DNA of 21,863 bases from a virus: positions 1-21,863 of the IMG/VR virus record IMGVR_UViG_3300042450_002070; one strand, given 5' to 3'. Made by a program: the position numbers and the translations under genes. Position 1 is the first letter of the stretch, and each line of letters starts with the position of its first letter. The notes beneath the pieces were generated by a model, which saw nothing but the letters and a program-made list of their open reading frames with translations, was not told where the DNA came from and did no database searches. Below are positions 20,315 through 21,863 of the stretch, in pieces.

Positions 20315-21217
20315 TTGAACACTGAATCAGCAATAGCGGAAGCGATACCACAGGCGAGTACAATGCTTGTGGTACCTGGGATGATACACCCGGTCGAATT
20401 CTACGCGAGTCGCCACAAGATCAATGCGATCCTAGACGATATCGGCTGTCAGGCCCACTCAGTGGAGCACGATGTAAGCACGGTAAAAGGCAGGACTTCG
20501 ATAGCCGGAACCGCTTACAAGGTGGCTCGCTCGAAGACATATCTTGACGGTCTGGGTAAACAATTGGTCGCGGAGATCAAGCAACAGGCGGCAGCGGTGG
20601 ACGCTGAACGCAAGTACATTCGCGACACGCTGGATGAACTGCGCGACTCTATCCGCAAACCACTCGACGAGTGGGAGGCGGCTGAGGAGGTCCGCAAGGC
20701 TGCACATCAAGCTAGGCTCCTTCGCCTAAGCGGGATTTCCGCATCCATACTCGACACGCCCTCTGAACTTGATGCCAAGATCGTCCAGCTAAACGCGCTG
20801 ATGGACCATCAGTGGGAAGAGTTTGGCCAACAGGCCGAAATCAGATCAGCCATTATACTTAAGTCGCTCGATGACGCTCGCGAGGCGGCAATTGCTCGGA
20901 TTGCTGAAGCCGAGAGACAAAAAGAAATCGCAGCCAAAAATGCGGCTGAAAAAGCTAAGTTGGAGGCTGAACGGAAAGAGATTGCGGCTCAACAGGAGGC
21001 TGAAAAAGCTAAGTTGGAGGCTGAACGGAAAGAGATTGCGGAGTTGCGAGCGGCATTAGTCCTGCCAGCCGTAGTGACTCCTGTCGCACAACCCGCTGGA
21101 ACGACAAGCCAAATTGATCAGTGGGCAGGAGCGAAAAGGACAATTCAGTCTTGGATCGCCTACGGCATGCATACTGATGTCACCGATTACATTGCTCACC
21201 TTGAGGTGCAATCATGA
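20315..21217 (+). CDS. Phage coiled-coil protein (DUF1351-like), probable recombination/replication accessory
   Basis: This is a 300-residue protein from a TTG start at 20315 with GAAAGG upstream. An ATG at 20363 is the alternative, but it has no better ribosome site. The stretch GTAYKVARSKTYLDGLGKQL and the following DAERKYIRDTLDELRDSIRK with PLDEWEAAEE are typical of phage proteins found beside recombinase and ssDNA-binding genes. I recall similar proteins annotated DUF1351 or 'coiled-coil protein'. Residues about 190-245 form a long helix with a tandem repeat of 18 residues (EKAKLEAERKEIA, twice). The last part contains a helix with W and DVTDYIAHLE. The neighbouring ssDNA-binding protein supports a DNA metabolism role. 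No activity can be read from it. Confidence 0.65.
   Translation: MNTESAIAEAIPQASTMLVVPGMIHPVEFYASRHKINAILDDIGCQAHSVEHDVSTVKGRTSIAGTAYKVARSKTYLDGLGKQLVAEIKQQAAAVDAERKYIRDTLDELRDSIRKPLDEWEAAEEVRKAAHQARLLRLSGISASILDTPSELDAKIVQLNALMDHQWEEFGQQAEIRSAIILKSLDDAREAAIARIAEAERQKEIAAKNAAEKAKLEAERKEIAAQQEAEKAKLEAERKEIAELRAALVLPAVVTPVAQPAGTTSQIDQWAGAKRTIQSWIAYGMHTDVTDYIAHLEVQS
20944..21041 (+). repeat. 54-bp tandem repeat within the coiled-coil gene
   Basis: A 44-base stretch at 20944-20987 recurs without change at 20998-21041 (period 54 bases, 18 codons). It encodes AEKAKLEAERKEIA twice in the coiled coil. Complete nucleotide identity suggests a recent in-frame duplication. Confidence 0.9.
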
Positions 21218-21561
21218 CCACCGCAACACTGACAGCACCGTTGACAGCCGCCGAAGCATTTCTGGCCGCACGTGAATTGAAATTCAACCTGGCCGAAATC
21301 ACCCTGATCAGTATGTGGCCAGAACGGGCGGGCAAGTACAAGTTCGCCATCGACTATGCTCGCAAAGAGGCCGCACTGGCTCTGGCTCGCAACCTGGCTG
21401 CCGACCCTGACGCTGACCCTGATGCGATTGTGCGGGCCATGAATCACCACCCTTACGACCGCATCGTCTCGCTCGGGTCGGATAAGGACGGAAACGAGTA
21501 TCTGGTGGAAGAGTCCCAGGCAGGTCGACACTGGACAGCCCACCCAGAACAGTTGACATAA
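21214..21561 (+). CDS. Hypothetical protein
   Basis: The 115-residue protein starts at an ATG within the previous stop (ATGA). A helical N-terminal half (LTAAEAFLAARELKFNLAEI, then YARKEAALALARNLAADPDA) is followed by a region that may form strands (PYDRIVSLGSDKDGNEYLVE). No family was recognised. It is translated together with the coiled-coil protein and is therefore probably part of the same DNA-metabolism group. Confidence 0.55.
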   Translation: MTTATLTAPLTAAEAFLAARELKFNLAEITLISMWPERAGKYKFAIDYARKEAALALARNLAADPDADPDAIVRAMNHHPYDRIVSLGSDKDGNEYLVEESQAGRHWTAHPEQLT

Positions 21562-21604
21562 GATCAGCACCCGTAAGCCGCTATCTGCTCCGATTTCATC
21601 TCTA

Positions 21605-21796
21605 GGCGGTGGTAATTGTGTCCGGTGGAATCCTTACCACCCGCCCTGTCGTGGGGGCAGGACGATCGGGGCTGGGACCTGAGCGATTACCAAGCGGGGC
21701 TGCATCCGCCGTTAAGTGGTCTGAGGGGCACTAAAACCCCCGGGCAGGTTCGATTCCTGCCAGCGGCTTGTCAGGGGGTAAATCCACCCTGCTGAC
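21605..21796 (+). ncRNA. Structured region without an ORF, possible noncoding RNA
   Basis: The last 300 bases (21562-21863) have no convincing gene. Several good hairpins stand in a row. GGCGGTGGTAA (21605-21615) pairs with TTACCACCCGCC (21634-21645, one bulged C). GGGG (21725-21728) pairs with CCCC (21737-21740). A tRNA-like T arm follows (21744-21760), then GTCAG...CTGAC (21770-21796) with inner pairs GGGT/ACCC. Such density suggests a structured RNA, perhaps a phage ncRNA extending beyond the window, or a tRNA cluster remnant. Confidence 0.35.
21708..21768 (+). tRNA. tRNA-like element, probably incomplete or atypical
   Basis: GCAGG-TTCGATT-CCTGC (21744-21760) is a perfect T arm with the conserved loop. 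It is followed by AGCGGC (21762-21767), which pairs with GCCGTT (21708-21713), including one G-T, as an acceptor stem. Between them is a GGGG/CCCC stem with the loop CACTAAAA, but no normal D arm, and T33 is not in place. It could be a degenerate tRNA, a tRNA-like domain of a larger RNA, or chance. Confidence 0.3.
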
Positions 21797-21827
21797 TGAC
21801 TCCTAGTTGGTTGATTCGAGTTTGTTC

Positions 21828-21863
21828 ATGGGCAATCAGCCTGTCGAACTCACAAGGATACCA
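21828..21863 (+). CDS. Possible start of another gene (partial)
   Basis: An ATG at 21828 opens a frame (MGNQPVELTRIP) that continues to the window edge. There is no clear ribosome site, and only 12 codons are visible. Confidence 0.2.
   Translation, partial: MGNQPVELTRIP

Overview
The window looks like a large part of a temperate tailed-phage genome (siphovirus-type, HK97-fold capsid). The base composition is moderate, and the short overlapping genes, mostly joined by ATGA start/stop overlaps, are phage-like. The style of the integrase and of several small cysteine-rich proteins reminds me of phages and prophages of Planctomycetes. That host guess is inference from recall, not from a search.

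Layout. (1) 1-10501, plus strand: late structural operon in canonical order. It runs from the end of an upstream gene (position suggests portal) through SPP1 gp7/Mu F-type head protein, S78 prohead protease, HK97 major capsid protein (with a hairpin terminator behind it), head-tail connector, HK97 gp10-like protein, head-tail adaptor, tail-terminator-like protein, major tail protein, tail assembly chaperone with a -1 frameshift extension, and a short tape measure. Four distal virion genes follow, the last two very cysteine-rich. The block ends in a strong terminator. (2) 10539-12761, minus strand: a group of small accessory genes (zinc-ribbon membrane protein, AT-hook/ribbon-helix-helix protein, CxxC...WCGE protein, two unknowns) behind one good promoter, plus another ribbon-helix-helix-like gene upstream. 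(3) 12839-14463, minus strand: tyrosine integrase ending in a 21-bp G/C homopolymer, a probable attP made of the 3' part of a tRNA-Arg gene, and a ribbon-helix-helix regulator. (4) 14530-14654: a divergent control region with repeated TGACGT boxes. (5) 14654-18010, plus strand: early/replication operon of a CopG-like small regulator, a DCL(DUF3223)-HNH protein, and a primase-polymerase/SF3 helicase. (6) 18015-18303: a cluster of TTGGAACA repeats, a candidate replication origin. (7) 18482-21561, plus strand: a second early operon started by a strong promoter that shares the TGACGT boxes. It holds three small coiled-coil proteins, a DUF2815-type ssDNA-binding protein with an SSB-like acidic tail, a long coiled-coil protein and an unknown. 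(8) 21562-21863: structured, apparently noncoding DNA with a tRNA-like T arm.

How it fits together. The integrase and its attP lie in the middle, with late genes on one side and replication genes on the other. The sequence therefore reads as an unintegrated (circular or virion) genome rather than a prophage cut at att sites. Replication proteins, iteron-like repeats and a CopG-like regulator next to the Rep gene give a plasmid-like replication module inside a tailed phage. No lysis genes and no terminase were recognised in the window.
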